Positions 63,921 to 64,000 of a DNA stretch of 64,000 nucleotides are shown here, one piece after another; within the stretch, counting starts at the first letter, position 1, and each line of letters begins with the position of its first letter. The notes under the pieces were generated by a model. It searched no databases. It was given only the letters and a program-made list of their open reading frames with translations, and was not told where the DNA came from. Source of the DNA: an uncultured Lutibacter sp. (GTDB taxonomy: Bacteria > Bacteroidota > Bacteroidia > Flavobacteriales > Flavobacteriaceae); NCBI RefSeq assembly GCF_947493565.1, contig NZ_CANLRG010000006.1:220104-284103 (forward strand), read 5' to 3'. The position numbers were made by a program, and so were the translations under genes.

Positions 63921-63961
63921 CCTATAAAAAAAGCTTCCAAATTAGAAGCTTTTTTTATAGG
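63921..63961. terminator. Long bidirectional terminator after the DUF4382 gene
   Basis: Perfect 17-bp arms 63921-63937 and 63945-63961 with a 7-nt loop. The core AAGCTTC/GAAGCTT matches the two tRNA-Val terminators. A7 and T7 flank the core, so it works on both strands. The window ends 39 bp later without another feature. Confidence 0.95.
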
Positions 63962-64000
63962 TTGTCAAATTATATTTATTTAATCCGTTTTAAAATTCCA

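Overview
The window is a stretch of an AT-rich bacterial chromosome (roughly one third G+C by eye). It looks like a member of the Bacteroidetes, class Flavobacteriia, probably marine. The signs are: promoters of the Bacteroidetes form TTG-N19..21-TAnnTTTG; an almost total lack of Shine-Dalgarno sequences except before rpsU; a fused E1 alpha/beta 2-oxoacid dehydrogenase; a DUF3467 gene directly behind rpoC; TlpA-type thioredoxin lipoproteins; DUF4382 and DUF2853 proteins; and sodium-linked transporters (AGCS symporter, NhaD). The genus cannot be fixed from this sequence alone.

Layout. 0-6 kb: the tail of a CatA-like acetyltransferase, a VOC protein, yaaA, then a polyamine operon (arginine decarboxylase, agmatinase, deoxyhypusine-synthase-like protein, small acidic protein). 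6-12 kb: DUF2853, L-serine dehydratase, dnaK, type II NADH dehydrogenase, nitronate monooxygenase. 12-25 kb, mostly minus strand: an SDR epimerase; a four-subunit 2-oxoacid:ferredoxin oxidoreductase operon; a fused E1 2-oxoacid dehydrogenase; and uvrA - LOG protein - a degenerate M1-peptidase-like protein fused to an outer-membrane barrel. 25-30 kb: a PspC-like protein, a K+ channel, a Na+/amino-acid symporter, an HhH protein and an acyl-CoA dehydrogenase.

30-45 kb is the translation/transcription core: rpsU, xerC, hpf, four tRNAs, tuf, tRNA-Trp, secE, nusG, rplKAJL, rpoB, rpoC and DUF3467, all on the plus strand. Conspicuous hairpins sit at the tuf/tRNA-Trp, rplK-leader, rplL/rpoB and rpoB/rpoC junctions.

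45-64 kb: a MocR regulator divergent from a BtuB-like TonB-dependent receptor, a YciI-type lipoprotein, a DUF962 membrane protein, an isolated 37-codon gene with its own promoter, palindrome and terminator, hutH, two tandem TlpA-like lipoproteins, a short-chain acyl-CoA dehydrogenase, an amino-acid dehydrogenase with nhaD, an exbB-exbD-tonB-folC operon, a secreted two-repeat protein, a tandem duplication of a whole tRNA-Val transcription unit, and a DUF4382 lipoprotein.

Most of the window is conserved housekeeping DNA. I see no insertion sequence, prophage, CRISPR array or recognisable defence island. The items most worth a second look are the small promoter-palindrome-ORF-terminator unit at 49.6-49.9 kb, the polyamine operon whose third enzyme may make homospermidine, the pseudo-peptidase/barrel fusion, the D/N swap in the thiamine-diphosphate motif of the E1 enzyme, and promoters nested inside terminators whose T-tracts touch the next start codon.
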